From NCBI GenBank assembly GCA_029931535.1, contig JAQPZY010001675.1:1862501-1926500 (forward strand): a DNA stretch of 64,000 bases, written 5' to 3'. Origin of the DNA: Margaritifera margaritifera (taxonomy: Eukaryota; Mollusca; Bivalvia; Unionida; Margaritiferidae). Positions within the stretch are counted from its first letter, which is position 1. Every line of letters begins with the position of its first letter. Below, piece after piece: positions 12,518 to 27,497 of this stretch. The translations under genes were made by a program, and so were the position numbers. Below the pieces are notes generated by a model. The model was not told where the DNA came from and ran no database searches. It was given only the letters and a program-made list of their open reading frames with translations.

Positions 12518-14850
12518 TTAAATGGTATCATTCTTACAAGTTTGCCATCTTATAACGTTTGACTTTATGCTTACATCACAAGCTTGTTCATTTGTTCTGC
12601 TCTTCGTCTGTCTTTTTAGTTGTTAAAAATGGTCTTGATCATAATATAGCGTACTCTATGAACAGCTGCTGAAAAAAATAATTTTTACTTTTCTGTGAAT
12701 ATTATGACTTGGTCAAAACGTCAGATTTGATATCCTCGAAATCTGTATTTGGGAAAAAAAATAATTACCATATAAACATAACAAAGACAATAAACATTAA
12801 ATCTGCTAGTTAAACAGTCAAACGTAAGTAATATTCATAATAATTTTAATGGCATTAATATTTTAACACCGTTCCTTTACAAGAAAGCATTAACTGCTTC
12901 CAATGTTTTCATTTAAAAGGAATATGTCATTTACATCCAGAATACGATAATAGATATGGTGTTCATATCACATATGGTGTTCATATAACATGTGGTGTTC
13001 ATATCACATACACATAAAGTGATTTCCCGGCAAACATTTATTTATTGACTTCCATAATGTACCGAACACGGCTTCCTGCAAAATAAATCAGGTTCCTGAC
13101 ATATTTAGAAAGTGTCTTATAAGATTGCACGTTTGATGTCCGTAAATATTTTCTTTCCTAGTTCAAATGGACTGGCATGCTTGATAGACTGTTCAAGACT
13201 TAGAACACATGAAAATGTTGGATCTTTTAGTCATGAACACCACTAATAATATAGGTGTAAGTCGAATGGCTGTAGAAAATAATAATGTAATCAATCCTGT
13301 ACAGATAGATGTAGGTCGTGGTACCATCCTACAGACTCCCTTACAAAGATTTTCATACAGTCACATATTTTAACAATATATTTATTGCATGTATTATTCT
13401 TTTCTAGTCATTTCTAAAGAACGTATAATAAATGTATAAATCTCATTAAAAATGTTTTATTTTTAAATTTCAGACAGGAATCAGCAATAGAAAAGTCCCA
13501 TGACAAAAAGAGATCATCTTGGCTTGGAAGATAAAAAGCTTGAATGTCTTCTTGCAATATTCATTTTCGACATTGCAAGCAATTCTTCATTCGGATCTAC
13601 AAAGGCAGAAAACAGTAATTCCCGAGGTTCTCCTATTAGCATAGGTCAGTTTCTCTGATACAAAATGGCATTACAACTGTAATTTCAGAGAGAGATCAAT
13701 TATAGATATGCTTTTATCTTCTCATAAAATCTCATTACTAACCGCAAAGTTCATATTTCAAACCACATTCAATTTTCGCTATAGGAACGGTGCATGACAT
13801 AACTAAAAGACAAGCTAAGTTGACGAGTATTAGAATAGTTGCTTTCTTTAGTACGATATCCACATGCTAGATCATATAACAGCATTTTATCAAATTGAAT
13901 ACGATAAATTTATGTGCGGTTGCCTCTGATTTTTTTCTGATAAGGAAATTTGTCAGAAAGCCATAAAAAAATTAAAACCATTCGTCAGGATGATAGGGCT
14001 TTTTTCTTCTTCAAAGAATGACAATCCTGCCTTATGAGCCAAGAAAATGTCATCGAAATAAGACGGTGCGATGATTTTGAAATGTAAATTAAGGGTAGAA
14101 CATCAATAATACAAAGGATTGAAATTAATGAAAAGTATAAACGTTATATAGTCAACCTTTCGATCTGTTAGTGTTATTCTCAGGCAATGTCAATATTAAG
14201 GAAAATATTTGTATCAAATAAAAAAGATTTCTTTTTTTGTTCTCTCTTGATTCTTTCTCAAAGCGAAACTTCCATAAAAATACCCCCTCATTTATGGTTT
14301 TATTCCTTGGTATATTTCTAAATTCTTAAAACCTGACTTAGATACAATTAATTACTTTATAAATCGAAATGTTTAAGGTTAAATATAATTGTGAACATGA
14401 ATGCTTGTCAACTACCCACTCACTAATTATCTATCTATCTAACTAACATATTAACCAACTAAAACAATCAGTCGATCGTTCCATTTAGCATTTCTGACAA
14501 GTGCAAGCGTCTAAAGTCGATGGTTTCCTCTGGGCGTGTTCTCCATTTTTCTCTGGCTCAAAGACTATAATGCGCATACATCTGCGCCACCGAGAGTTGT
14601 CGCATGAGTTATGAAAAAGACGTAAAAAAAATATTGGATTTTAAATATACAATCCGTATCAATCATTCCTTTCGTTACTTAATCAATAAAGAGTAAATGC
14701 ACCAAATGGATAACTGAGAATTTTTAAACATCGTTTTCTCCTTTTGTTAAGACATTCATAACTCCTTTGTACTTTTTTAAACACACTAGGAAAAAAATAA
14801 CATAATATTCATGACTTGAGATTTACTGAAGTGTAAGAAGTAGTAATTGT
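12515..14850. other. Unassigned AT-rich DNA with an 18-bp triplication
   Basis: An 18-bp unit containing ggtgttcatat occurs three times at 12954-13011. The rest is AT-rich single-copy sequence. A pyrimidine-rich stretch ending in ttcag near 13473 looks like a splice acceptor, but no open frame follows it. Confidence 0.5.
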
Positions 14851-15840
<990 letters not shown>

Positions 15841-17046
15841 TGCATACGTATCCTTATTATAACTCTATGTACTCTATTGTATAATTATCCTTATTATAAC
15901 TCTATATACTCTATTGCATACTTATCCTTATTATGACTCTATATACTCTATTGCATACTTATCCTTATTATGACTCAATATACTCTATTGCATACTTATC
16001 GTCACTATGACTCTATATATTCTATTGTATACTTATCCCTTTATTATAACTCTATATATACTCTATTGTACACTTATCCCCTTATTATGACTTTATATAC
16101 TCTATTGTGTACTTATCCTTATTATAACTCTATATACTGCATTGCATACTTAACCTCATTATGACTCTATATACTGTATTGCATACTTATATCCTTATTA
16201 TAACTCTATATACTCTATTGCATACTTATCCTTATTATCACTTTATATACTCTATTGCATACTTATCCTTATTATCACTTGATATACTCTATTGCATACT
16301 TATCCTTATTACAACTCTACATACTCTATTGCATACTTATCCTTATTATCACTTTATATACTCTATTGCATACTTATCTTATTATAACTCTATATACTCT
16401 ATTGCATACTTATCCTTATTATAACTCTATATACTCTATTGTATACTTATCCTTATTATAACTCTATATACTCTATTGCATACTTATCCTTATTATAACT
16501 CTATATACTCTATTGCATACTTATCCTTATTATAACTCTATATACTCTATTGCATACCTATCCTTATTATAACTCTATATACTCTATTGTATACTTATCC
16601 TTATTATAACTCTATATACTCTATTGTATACTTATCCTTATTATAACTCTATATACTCTATTGCATACTTATCCTTATTATAACTCTATATACTCTATTG
16701 CAATCTTATCCCATTTATTATGACACTATATACTCTATTGTATACTTGTTATCCTTATTATGACTCTATGTACTATATGGCATACTTATCCCCTTATTAT
16801 AACTCTATATACTCTATTGCATACTTATCCCCTTATCATGACTCTATATACTCTATTATATACTTATCCTTATTATGACTCTTTATACTATATTGCATAC
16901 TTATCCCCTTATTATGACTCTATATACTCTATTGTATACTTATCCTTATTGTGACTCTATATACTCTATTGCATACTTATCCCCTTATTGTTACTCTATA
17001 TACTACATTGTATACTTATCCTTATTATGATATTTATATTCTGTTG
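15841..17046. repeat. 37-bp minisatellite, about 32 units
   Basis: The unit contains ctctatatactctattgc and atacttatccttattat. The period is 37 bp in the middle of the array, with 1-4 bp length variants towards both ends. Central units are nearly identical and edge units diverge, as expected for unequal exchange acting most in the centre. The array is not coding. Confidence 0.95.
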
Positions 17047-18017
17047 TACATATTTCACCTCATTTTTTGTCAAGTGGGCATCTTTATGTCGTAATGTTTA
17101 ATAAAATAGCACATATCTTTATAGCCTGTCATGGCTGTTTCTTTTAATGTCCATCCGATACTATTTCCAATCAAACCGTTGAATGCCAAAAGGTTTAAAC
17201 ATTCAGCTCTCCAGGCGTCGCACTTCCTCAGAAAAATGGTTACACTGATAAATCAAATTCTGTTTAACATCTTTATCTGACACTTCTACATCATATTCAA
17301 GTGCAAAATGCAATTGTGATGCACTCAGAGATTCAGCTCAATTTATCACATGCTTTTGTAAAATGGAGAGATTGGAACATGGCGCCCATTAAAAACAATA
17401 ATCGAAAGGCAAACTCAATGAACATTTTCATAAACATTCATTACACACATATTCGAATTGTTAATTGTATCTCAACTCTCGCCGTCAATATTTTATATCC
17501 GAATGAATGCATATTAACCGTGCCGTGTATGTACTATTAGATAGGACCTTAGACGGCCAGGGGATATACCCTGTCATATACTGTATAATTATAATTATTA
17601 TAGTAATATTCTGAATGGTTTTGACCAATAATTTCATCAAAAATCTTCTATTTATCAAAATGGCTTTATACAACATGACGGCAAAAGTCTCAGCCTAAGT
17701 AATTTATCACGTTAAATATAGAAAATACACGTAGCGAATAGGGCCTTGGACAAAAATTATCATTTCAATCTATTTCAAAGACATTCATTGGCAGAGGAAC
17801 TGCATAGCGCAACTGACAGTATATTTTTGAGAAAATAAAATACCTCGCAAAGGACTGAAAACCTAAGCAAATCATATGGGCAGGATTTGAAACTTACTTT
17901 TCTTCTATTTCAGATTTTTATTTTTCCTTGTTGGTAATACATCTTTATCTAATTCATTATTATTACCATTGTCAGATCATCATCATCATCTTCTTCTTCC
18001 TCTTCTACCACCTTACA
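17047..18017. other. Unassigned DNA
   Basis: No gene recognised. Short open frames (up to 79 codons) have no recognisable domain. Confidence 0.5.
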
Positions 18018-19822
18018 TACTCCTACTCCTACTACTACAATTACTTATACTACTACTACTTATACTACTACTACTTATACTACTTATACTACTACTACTA
18101 CTTATACTACTACTACTACTACTACTACTTATACTACTTATACTACTACTACTACTTATACTACTACTACTTATACTAGTACTACCACTACAACTACTTA
18201 TACTACTACTACTTATACTACTTATACTACTACTACTACTGCTACTTATACTACTACTACTACTTATACTACTACTACTTATACTAGTACTACCACTACA
18301 ACTACTTATACTACTACTACTTATACTGCTATTACCACTAGTACTACTTATAATACTACTACTACTACTTATACTAGTACTACCACTACTACTACTTATA
18401 CTACTATTACCACTACTACTACTTATACTACTACTACTTATACTACTACTACTACTACTACTACTTATACTACTACTACTACTTATACTACTACTACTTA
18501 TACTACTACTTATACTACCACTACTACTACTACTTATACTACCACTACTACTACTTATACTACTACTACTACTACTTATACTACCACTACTACTACTTAT
18601 ACTACTACTACTACTTATACTACCACTACTACTACTACTACTTATACTACTACTACTACTTATACTACCACTACTACTACTTATACTACCGCTACTACTA
18701 CTTATACTACTACTACTTATACTACTACTACTACTACTTATACTGCTACTACTACTTATACTACTACTACTTATACTACCACTACTGCTACTTATACTAC
18801 CACTACTACTACTTATACTACCACTACTACTACTTATACTACCACTACTACTACTTATACTACTACTACTACTTATACTTATACTACCACTACTACTACT
18901 TATACTAATACTACCACTACTACTACTTATACTACCACTACTGCTACTTATACTAATACTACCACTACAACTACTTATACTACCACTACTACTACTTATA
19001 CTACTACTACAACTACTTATACTAATACTACCACTACTACAACTACTACTACCACTACTTATACTACTACCACTACTACAACTACTACTACAACTGCTAT
19101 TACAGAAACTACTACTACAACTATTACTACTACTACTACAACAACTACTGCTACCACTACTACAACTACTATTACAAATACTACTACAACTACTACTACT
19201 ACCACTACTTATTTATACTACCACTACTACAACTAATACTACCACTACTAATACTACTACTGCTACAACAACTACTACTACTACAACTGCTACTAAAAGT
19301 ACTGCTACCACTACTTATACTACTACCACCAATACTACAACTACTACTACAACAACTACAACTACTACTACTACTGCAACTATTACTACTACAACTACTA
19401 CTACAACAGCTACTACAACTACAACTACTACTACTACAACTACTACTACAACAGCTACTACAACTACAACTACAACTACTACTACAACAGCTACTACAAC
19501 TACAACTACAACTACTACTACTACTACTACAACTACTACTACTACAACTACAACTACTACTACTACTACTACTACTACAGCTACTACAACTACAACTACA
19601 ACTACTACTACAACAGCTACTACAACTACAACTACAACTACTACTACTACAACTACTACTACAACAGCTACTACAACTACAACTACAACTACTACTACAA
19701 CAGCTACTACAACTACAACTACAACTACTACTACTACAACTACTACTACTACAACTACAACTACTACTACTACTACTACAACTACAACTACAGCTACTAC
19801 TACTACAACTACTACAACTACA

Positions 19823-19870
<48 letters not shown>

Positions 19871-19997
19871 GCAACTATTACTACTACAACTACTACTACA
19901 ACTTCTACTACAACTACTACTACTACAACTACTACAACAATTTATAATACCACTACTACAACTACTACTACTACTACTACTACAACAACTGCTACTA
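18018..19997. repeat. ACT/AAC triplet array of about 2 kb
   Basis: The first half (to about 19030) is runs of TAC separated by TAT steps. The second half alternates ACT and ACA. The plus strand is almost free of G throughout. A 732-codon open frame (Leu/Ile-rich, then Thr-rich) and an antisense Ser/Cys-rich frame arise only because the repeat lacks stops in those frames. Confidence 0.97.

Positions 19998-20080
<83 letters not shown>
19998..20080. repeat. (ATT)n microsatellite
   Basis: About 27 ATT triplets directly following the ACT array. Confidence 0.97.
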
Positions 20081-20306
20081 CTTCATTTTCTTTTTTTCGT
20101 TATTGCTGTTGCCGTTTATCAATTTAAACTATTTGTCAAACGTTTCTTACAATGCTTGCAGAAATAGGAGAATAAAAAGTGAGGAGGATTTGCTTATTCA
20201 ATATTTTGAAGGCTTTACTTAAGTTACTGACTTATATATTAATTTAAAGTGACGCGTCTTTCCTAGAAATGAATCAGAAAGAATTGAATAAGAAAAACCA
20301 CAAGGA

Positions 20307-20556
<250 letters not shown>

Positions 20557-23500
20557 ACTGATGAATACTGAAATCTTATTCTGCTCTCTGGGAAGGTAAA
20601 CGTTTAAAGAGAAAGTAAATAACAATGAATGTCATAAGGTCGATTATTTTGAAGTCCATTATCCAATAACTAAATCACGTAAGGATTTATTGAATTCAGC
20701 TAGTGTTAACATATAACCTTCCTAGTTTTATTCATTGAGGCGATCAACATACTTTCAGTTCAAATATTTTTTTTTATATCTGAGAGTGATATTATTTGCT
20801 TCCGTATTATGACAATATTTGCCTGGCACTTATTATATCATGTAGAACTCCGATCAGTATTCTTCTGCAAAGATGCTGCGTACATAGACAAATGGACAGA
20901 ACAAGAGCAGGCAGATAATGAATTGAATGTAGCAGTAAGAGAAAAAAAGTATAACACTAACTTACTGCAAAAGGGATGCATATGTGGTGTGGTAACCAAT
21001 ACAACACTATGACTTACAAGAATAATTAAGCAAAACAATCTCCCATACCTTTTTCTTTGTCCCCCATTGGAATATGGTATGAAATTTTGGAGTTTATCAT
21101 ACCCGTGTATATGTGCTATTGTGAAGAGAGGGTAGAAAAAGGAGCCTGAAAAATAATATTTTTATTCATTTGACACTCTATTCATTGTATGGTAATGTTC
21201 TCAGATTTCAGTGATAAAAGTTACTGTGTTATACTTCGATAAATATAATAATTGTCAATTATTACGTGACGACTGGACATCAAACAGTTAACCTCTCTCC
21301 CGAAAACCTTTTTCTGATCTTTGGTTCACGCGATGTTTAGGTTCTTTTTGCTTGCTATGTTACAATCTTGTATAAACTCACTACTTCTCTGATCCTTCAA
21401 TGTACGTTTTCTTGCATTGAAAATGGCCATCGGAAATGGTCATCGGTGACAAACATAGACCCTAGTTTATGACGTCATGTAGTGACTCCAATTAAAGATC
21501 TAAAACTGTTGACTTCAACAGCGTAAGGAAAGGAAGAATGTGGAATTTAATTTTCTGACCAGTTAAAAAGTGCAACACTACGCTTAAGGACTTACGGGGT
21601 TCCCGTGTTTATAGAGACATTGCAATTGGAACAAGAAGAGTTATCAAGGAACAGCTGATTAACACACCGGTTATAATTTTTATAACTTTAGCAGCTCAGA
21701 TTATGCTAGTAATTTTATCTATTCGTTCCAGTTTGTCAGGAAATAAATTTAAAAGCAAAATCGTTAATAATACAAAATATTTCCTATCAGTGAATTCAAT
21801 CTTCCAACAAGTCTAGCAACATGTCAACCTCCCTTAAATCTCCCTTCAATCCTTCAATCGTATTTAAAATTATTCAACGTATCCATAGTAACCACATTTT
21901 CGCATCTCAGTGTGCGATATTCAATCCGTATCATACCCTGGATATTTTAGCTCTGTGTCTCTATCTCACGTTGGTGGTAAACCTTCAGGGAATATCTCAT
22001 TCTGTATTGTCTAGAAATTATTGTTCCCTGACTCCATAACTGAAAAAGTAATATATTTCGTTTCCGATGGTGCAGTTGAATTTATTCCTTCTACTATGGC
22101 CTTTTATTTAATGGATCCTAATAAATCATATCTAGTTCTATCCACGAAATGAATCTTCAGAAAGTAAAAGCTATTCCCTATTCAAGTTCATCAAGTATAT
22201 TTAGACAAATGATGACAACGGTTTGTTGGTCCTCTGTTAAGCACTGATAACAAATTAACATTTTGCCATTCAGAAAACCACTTTTGTTCATCGGTGCATG
22301 GATTATGCAAAAGGTTCTTGGTAAGACCTAATTACATATTCGAAAAAAAATATCGCGTAAGGAATATTATTTTGTTATAAAATGGTTTTCTATATTAAGC
22401 CTGTACAAATCATTCCATATATAATGTAGATGGTAAAGCCCGTATTTATAAGTTTAGCATATTGTTAACGCATACATTTCTAAATGAAACATAGATGTTT
22501 CGTTGATTTGGTTTAAAATGTATATCAGGACGCATTTCAGAGAAAGTTTAGTTAATAAAAAAAACAAAAGCACTATCTCACATGTCATTTACGGTCAAAG
22601 TACATGTACCTAAATAATCCATGAATATTTTTTTTTTTTTTTTAAACATGGTCATGATGGGGATTTTAAAAAATGGCTTTGCTATTGCTTAAAATGTGAT
22701 ATTTGTATTATTTTTAAATTCGAATCAGACAACAATTTCCCCAATACAAGTCTTCAAGTTAGGTTTAAACTTAAGCAGTACACGTCTTAAAGTTAAGTGA
22801 GCCGATAAGATCGCTAGAATCTGGACGTAAGTTTTGCTGGTAAAATTTACAACTACTAGTTTTGTATGTCCGAAATATGAAAGAGAACAATCCAATAATA
22901 TCATCATTTCTTCAGGATAATGAAAATCCAACTGCCCTGCAATTGTCATCCCCATATTTTATTAAATATATTTAACACTAAAATGCTCTGTAATGTATGT
23001 GCATACTGCCAATTCAATTTTTTTTTGGTGCCAATAAAAACCTTTAAAGATGAAATTTTTTATATTGTCTTGAACTCTATACATTATAAATAGAAACTAT
23101 TCAGAACTATAACGATACATTTTTTAAAAAACTTTAACCATCTGAAGATCATAAAAATTTTGTGAATTACTTTTGAAACGTTTGTTTCTGCTTTCTACAC
23201 GAACACTCCAATAAAGCCTTTTCCAAGACAAGTGTATTTGAGACACAAAATTGGCATCATTGATGAAATATAAACACTCCTTACAGCCATTACTGATTCG
23301 TGTTCTTACTTTGCAGTCGTGTTTACTTCTCACTACAACTGAACTTGCCATGTGCTCCCATTTACAACATGGCTTCTCTCTAAAATGAGGTTAAGGACAA
23401 CAGTCTGCTCTGCGTAAGATACGGAATCAAAGATCTTAGTGGTCTTAAGGTAAGACCGTGCTCCGGAACGTTGACTCCTCAACGTATACTCGTGACTGAT

Positions 23501-23733
23501 GCTGGTTGTATCTAAAGCGTTTGTGTTTATTTGCCACTTGACGCGACAGATTTATAGATATTTTGTTTTGACACGAAAACATTTTCCAGAATCAATGTGC
23601 ATTTTTGACTCGTCTTGTGGTATACCACTCATGCACATCTTACATCGAGTTAGTTGTACACCTGACTCTCATTCAAGTTATCATCTTAGATTCTGAATAT
23701 AAACTTTCGGGTTGTGTTCTCTTTTTTTAAAAA
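20557..23733. other. Unassigned AT-rich DNA
   Basis: More than 3 kb with no recognisable coding, RNA or repeat feature. Open frames are short and domain-free. Confidence 0.5.
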
Positions 23734-23764
23734 GGGGGTGGGTGGGGTGGGGTGGGGTGGGGAG
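23734..23764 (+). other. G-rich run with quadruplex potential
   Basis: Six runs of three to five G are separated by single T (core ggggtggggtggggtgggg), matching the usual G3+N1-7 quadruplex pattern with minimal loops. It stands out in an AT-rich neighbourhood. Confidence 0.75.
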
Positions 23765-25175
23765 CAACCAGATTACTGATTGAGACGAATTGTTCCTTTT
23801 CTACTGGGATATATTAAGTTACTTGTTCCCTACTTCAAACATTTTTGCAAAATATTTTTTCTCTCTTCGTGTTATTTATATAATATGTGTACTCCATATT
23901 GTTTTCGATCCACTTTTATAATCGAAATGAACGCGTTTCATTTTATGTTGACCACATGGCTTAAAACCACCATATTATAAAAGGTTATGAATGTAAAAGT
24001 TTCCAAAGTTTGAGATAAATATAAGAAGAGAGATTTTTTATGGATTTTAACAGATAAGTGTCGTATTCTCTACCTCTTGTTTGGTTACATAGTGACCATT
24101 TTCTGGAAAAATCTAATTCCTTGTAGAAATAAGATCTTCGGTTCTACGCATGTGAATTTTACAACACAACTATTATTATGATCTGTGTCAGTGCATATTT
24201 AGGGGACTATCATTTTCTTGTTTTGGGGACTAGAAGTTTTTATCTATGAAATATTTAAACGTGTGAAATACCTAACTAATATCGTTTTCTTATTTATAAA
24301 TAAACGTGGATATGGGAAAGAAGAGAAAGAGCAATTATTTCACACTACTCCACAAGAAATGGTTATCATTTTCCTTAAATCCATTTTATTTGATTCCTCA
24401 CTTCACACTGAATCTTGACCTCTTTCCAATTACAGTTAGCATGAAAAAGGAAGAAAATCACAAGACGATAAATCTGGTTCTGTTTAATTTCTGTAAGTCC
24501 AAACCATTTTTTGTAAAAAAGAAATTTAAAGAATTAACTCAGACTCAGATAATGCATGGATTCGTATCTTATTATTTTTGTACATTGATGTCAAAGATTG
24601 ACCAAGTTGCGTAAACATTTTCTCATGATTAAAAAAGGTTAGTGTTACAACGTGTCTCATTTCGAATTTTTATTGGCTAAAAGCATAAAATCCCTAACAT
24701 AAACTAATGGATGTGATTTTGAATGGAAATTATGTAGTGTTAGTGATATAACCACTACAACCAACTGAAAAGAGATTGTGTTCTTCTTGTTTTACCGGCT
24801 ACCTTCGCTACTGCCGCTGCTGCTGTTCTTCTGTTCCTGTTAATTATAGTCACAGTATAAGACAGAGGCGATCGTTAGAACAGACGTATATTAAATAAGG
24901 AAGCATAAATATTGTTAATTCGCTAAGAACCAGGCCCTGTTATCTCGCGCGCATGATTTGCGCCAAGCTTTCCCCCTTATTTCTTCAGCACATGTAACCT
25001 GTGTTCCGGTATTAACTGTTCCCTCTACCGAAAATACCAAGGAATTTCACGCTCAGCCTGCACATGCGTTGCTTATGGCTTATTAGCTGCCAGGTGTTGT
25101 GGTAATCTGTTCTGCCATCTTTTACAGCCTAACTGTAGAAATATTTTTAAAATTCTCATATTATCCCGCTTCTAC
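23765..25175. other. Unassigned AT-rich DNA
   Basis: No feature recognised. A less AT-rich patch at about 24790-25090 has no coding signal that I could support. Confidence 0.45.
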
Positions 25176-25215
25176 TTATAGTAGTAGTAGTAGTGGTAGT
25201 AGTAATAGTAGTAGA
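25176..25215. repeat. Short TAG-triplet run
   Basis: About twelve imperfect TAG triplets. Confidence 0.85.
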
Positions 25216-25373
25216 AACAGAATATATAATGATTGTGGTAATAATAGTAGCAATAGTATTGTGTCGTGCTCATAAGGACGGTGATGACTGAAGCTGTCGT
25301 GATTGTAGCCATGTGATTTATTTCATATCGGGCGGCATAATTAGTCTGCTAAAGTAAGATTTGACGCGATAAA

Positions 25374-25377
<4 letters not shown>

Positions 25378-25434
<57 letters not shown>
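25378..25434. repeat. (AT)n microsatellite
   Basis: About 28 dinucleotides. Confidence 0.97.
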
Positions 25435-25437
<3 letters not shown>

Positions 25438-26940
25438 TAAGTATATCTTGATTTTCGTGATCCTCAAACTTTCAAAATCTCAACTTTTCTGGGGTTTTCT
25501 TTTCGATGTAAATGATTTAAACAGGAAAAGTAGATAGGTGTGATACTGAAGAAGCCATACATTTTGTGGGTCAGTTTATAGTCCAAAGGAAAGATACTGT
25601 AAGACAAAATCTGATATAGCGGGTTTGCAGATTGACACCTAGTTACTAACCAAATCTTTGATTTCGGAACTGTTCCACTCAGAATATCCAGCTTTTCTGA
25701 TGTTTGGAGTTTTAATTCCAGTTTAGAAAAGTTGCAAATAAGACACAATATTATATGTGGATCGTGATTATTTTAAACATTACACCAACTTTTTTCCCAA
25801 AAGTATGAAAGTGTCGCTGAAGGACATAATTATTTCTGCATCCTATTTCATTATCTGATTCAATATAATCACATTTTATTTTATGCTTTATTTTATTTTA
25901 TTGTTATTATTTCTTTTTTATACATATTTAATTGTTTTATTGGTGTATTTCAAGTAGGAGAAAATCTTTGCATATATTTTCACCTATTCTTAATGTTTGC
26001 AATTAAAATGAAGAGGAGATGAACATATGCTCAGACATTTTTGCTCTGATATCAAATATTATTTGTATTAAGGAGTAATACTAAGTAACAGAGCCATCCA
26101 CAATCAACGGATAAATGAACGTGACTTAATATGTGCCTGAATAGTATCGATAATCAGAATTTTCATCTTTTTATTTTGTCGGCTGAACATGGAAACTAAA
26201 ACCTTGTAAAACAATCTTTTCTGTTCACTGATCTGAGTAATCGAGTGGCAAGCGGAATCGGGATGTGATAAGTTGTGTAAAATTGATAAAGAAATGATCA
26301 GTGGAACCATCAAATCAGTGCGGAGAAAATTTCTCAGTTTCATGCGGTGTTGAACACAACCTTTCTTCTGGATGAAAACCAATTTAAATTGTGTCCGCAG
26401 AAATCATATCCAAAATAATGACTTTACTTAAATCTGTGAATGTCAATAGTTTGTATTTTCCTCTCTATCTTTGCTATTTGTGTTGACCGTAACAGTTTTG
26501 GCATTTCACCGTTTCGACATTTTTTGTTTATATATTCCTAATATATCTTTAAAAAACGTAGAAAACTGTATACTTTGAACTACTTACATTTTGGCAAATC
26601 AGGAATTTCAAGAACACTCTTTTGCTTTTAACTTGCCCACGTGTGACCAAAGTATACGGTTTTCTGCTTTTTTTAATGATATTTTAGGATTTATATTCTT
26701 TGATTTTGGTTTCAATAACGCAACAGTATGTAAATATACATTTTGTTTACGTTTTTGTGTTTGTAGTTGTTATTTGCTTGAACAAGAGATCTGTAGATCT
26801 CGTGCTTTGCCAGATTATCAGACTTGCTGCACAGTGATTTACCATTTTTATTTTGCGCTATAATTTGTCCTTTACAAAACTATCTCTCAAAGATCTGGTG
26901 CATTTGGAAAGGTTGTTATCTGCTATATAATTTATATAGT

Positions 26941-26944
<4 letters not shown>
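25435..26944. other. Unassigned AT-rich DNA
   Basis: Open frames of 90-94 codons occur here on both strands. None shows a domain, and they differ in no way from chance frames. Confidence 0.45.

Positions 26945-26992
<48 letters not shown>
26945..26992. repeat. (CA)n microsatellite
   Basis: About 24 CA dinucleotides. Confidence 0.97.
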
Positions 26993-27112
26993 CCAAACAG
27001 AGCGGAAAGTGCTATCCCTGGATCCTACAGTAGAATGCTTGAGATCATAACCAGAATTGTTAAATATGAATAAATAATATTATCATAGAGGTTAGAGAAT
27101 TTTAATTCGTAC

Positions 27113-27221
27113 GTTACGGAGATTCGAACCCGGATCTGCGGGTTACGGCACCCATCACCTTGCCTGTAAGCACCACCTTGTAAGCACCAACTCCTATACC
27201 ATTTCGACCATGCACACATCA

Positions 27222-27222
<1 letters not shown>
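27113..27222 (-). mobile_element. tRNA-like / SINE-head sequence
   Basis: On the minus strand a box A-like stretch (tggtcgaaatggtatagg) is followed by a box B-like stretch (gggttcgaatctcc, 27117-27130 on plus). A 16-17 bp internal word (tggtgcttacaagg and its neighbour) is duplicated between them, so the A-B spacing is too long for a normal tRNA gene. An (AT)n tract starts at its 5' edge. Best read as a SINE fragment or tRNA pseudogene. Confidence 0.5.

Positions 27223-27275
<53 letters not shown>
27223..27275. repeat. (AT)n microsatellite
   Basis: About 26 dinucleotides abutting the tRNA-like unit. Confidence 0.97.
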
Positions 27276-27279
<4 letters not shown>

Positions 27280-27423
27280 TGCATTTCTTGTTGGTTTTCA
27301 TAATCATCTGTTTGCGATTTGTTGGGGGCAAAGTAGAGAAAAATATACTATTTGGAAGATAGACTGAATTTATTTTACATTTACACTATAGGTACGGAAT
27401 CGACGATACCATCGGACTCATGA

Positions 27424-27425
<2 letters not shown>

Positions 27426-27494
<69 letters not shown>
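27426..27494. repeat. (AT)n microsatellite
   Basis: About 34 dinucleotides. Confidence 0.97.

Positions 27495-27497
<3 letters not shown>

Noticed and set aside
13473..13640. Possible exon after a pyrimidine-rich acceptor-like site
   Set aside because: All three frames after the site meet stops quickly.
17969..20167. 732-codon open frame, Leu/Ile-rich then Thr-rich
   Set aside because: It is the direct translation of ACT/AAC/ATT triplet arrays, which lack stops in that frame. No domain, and an antisense frame is open as well.
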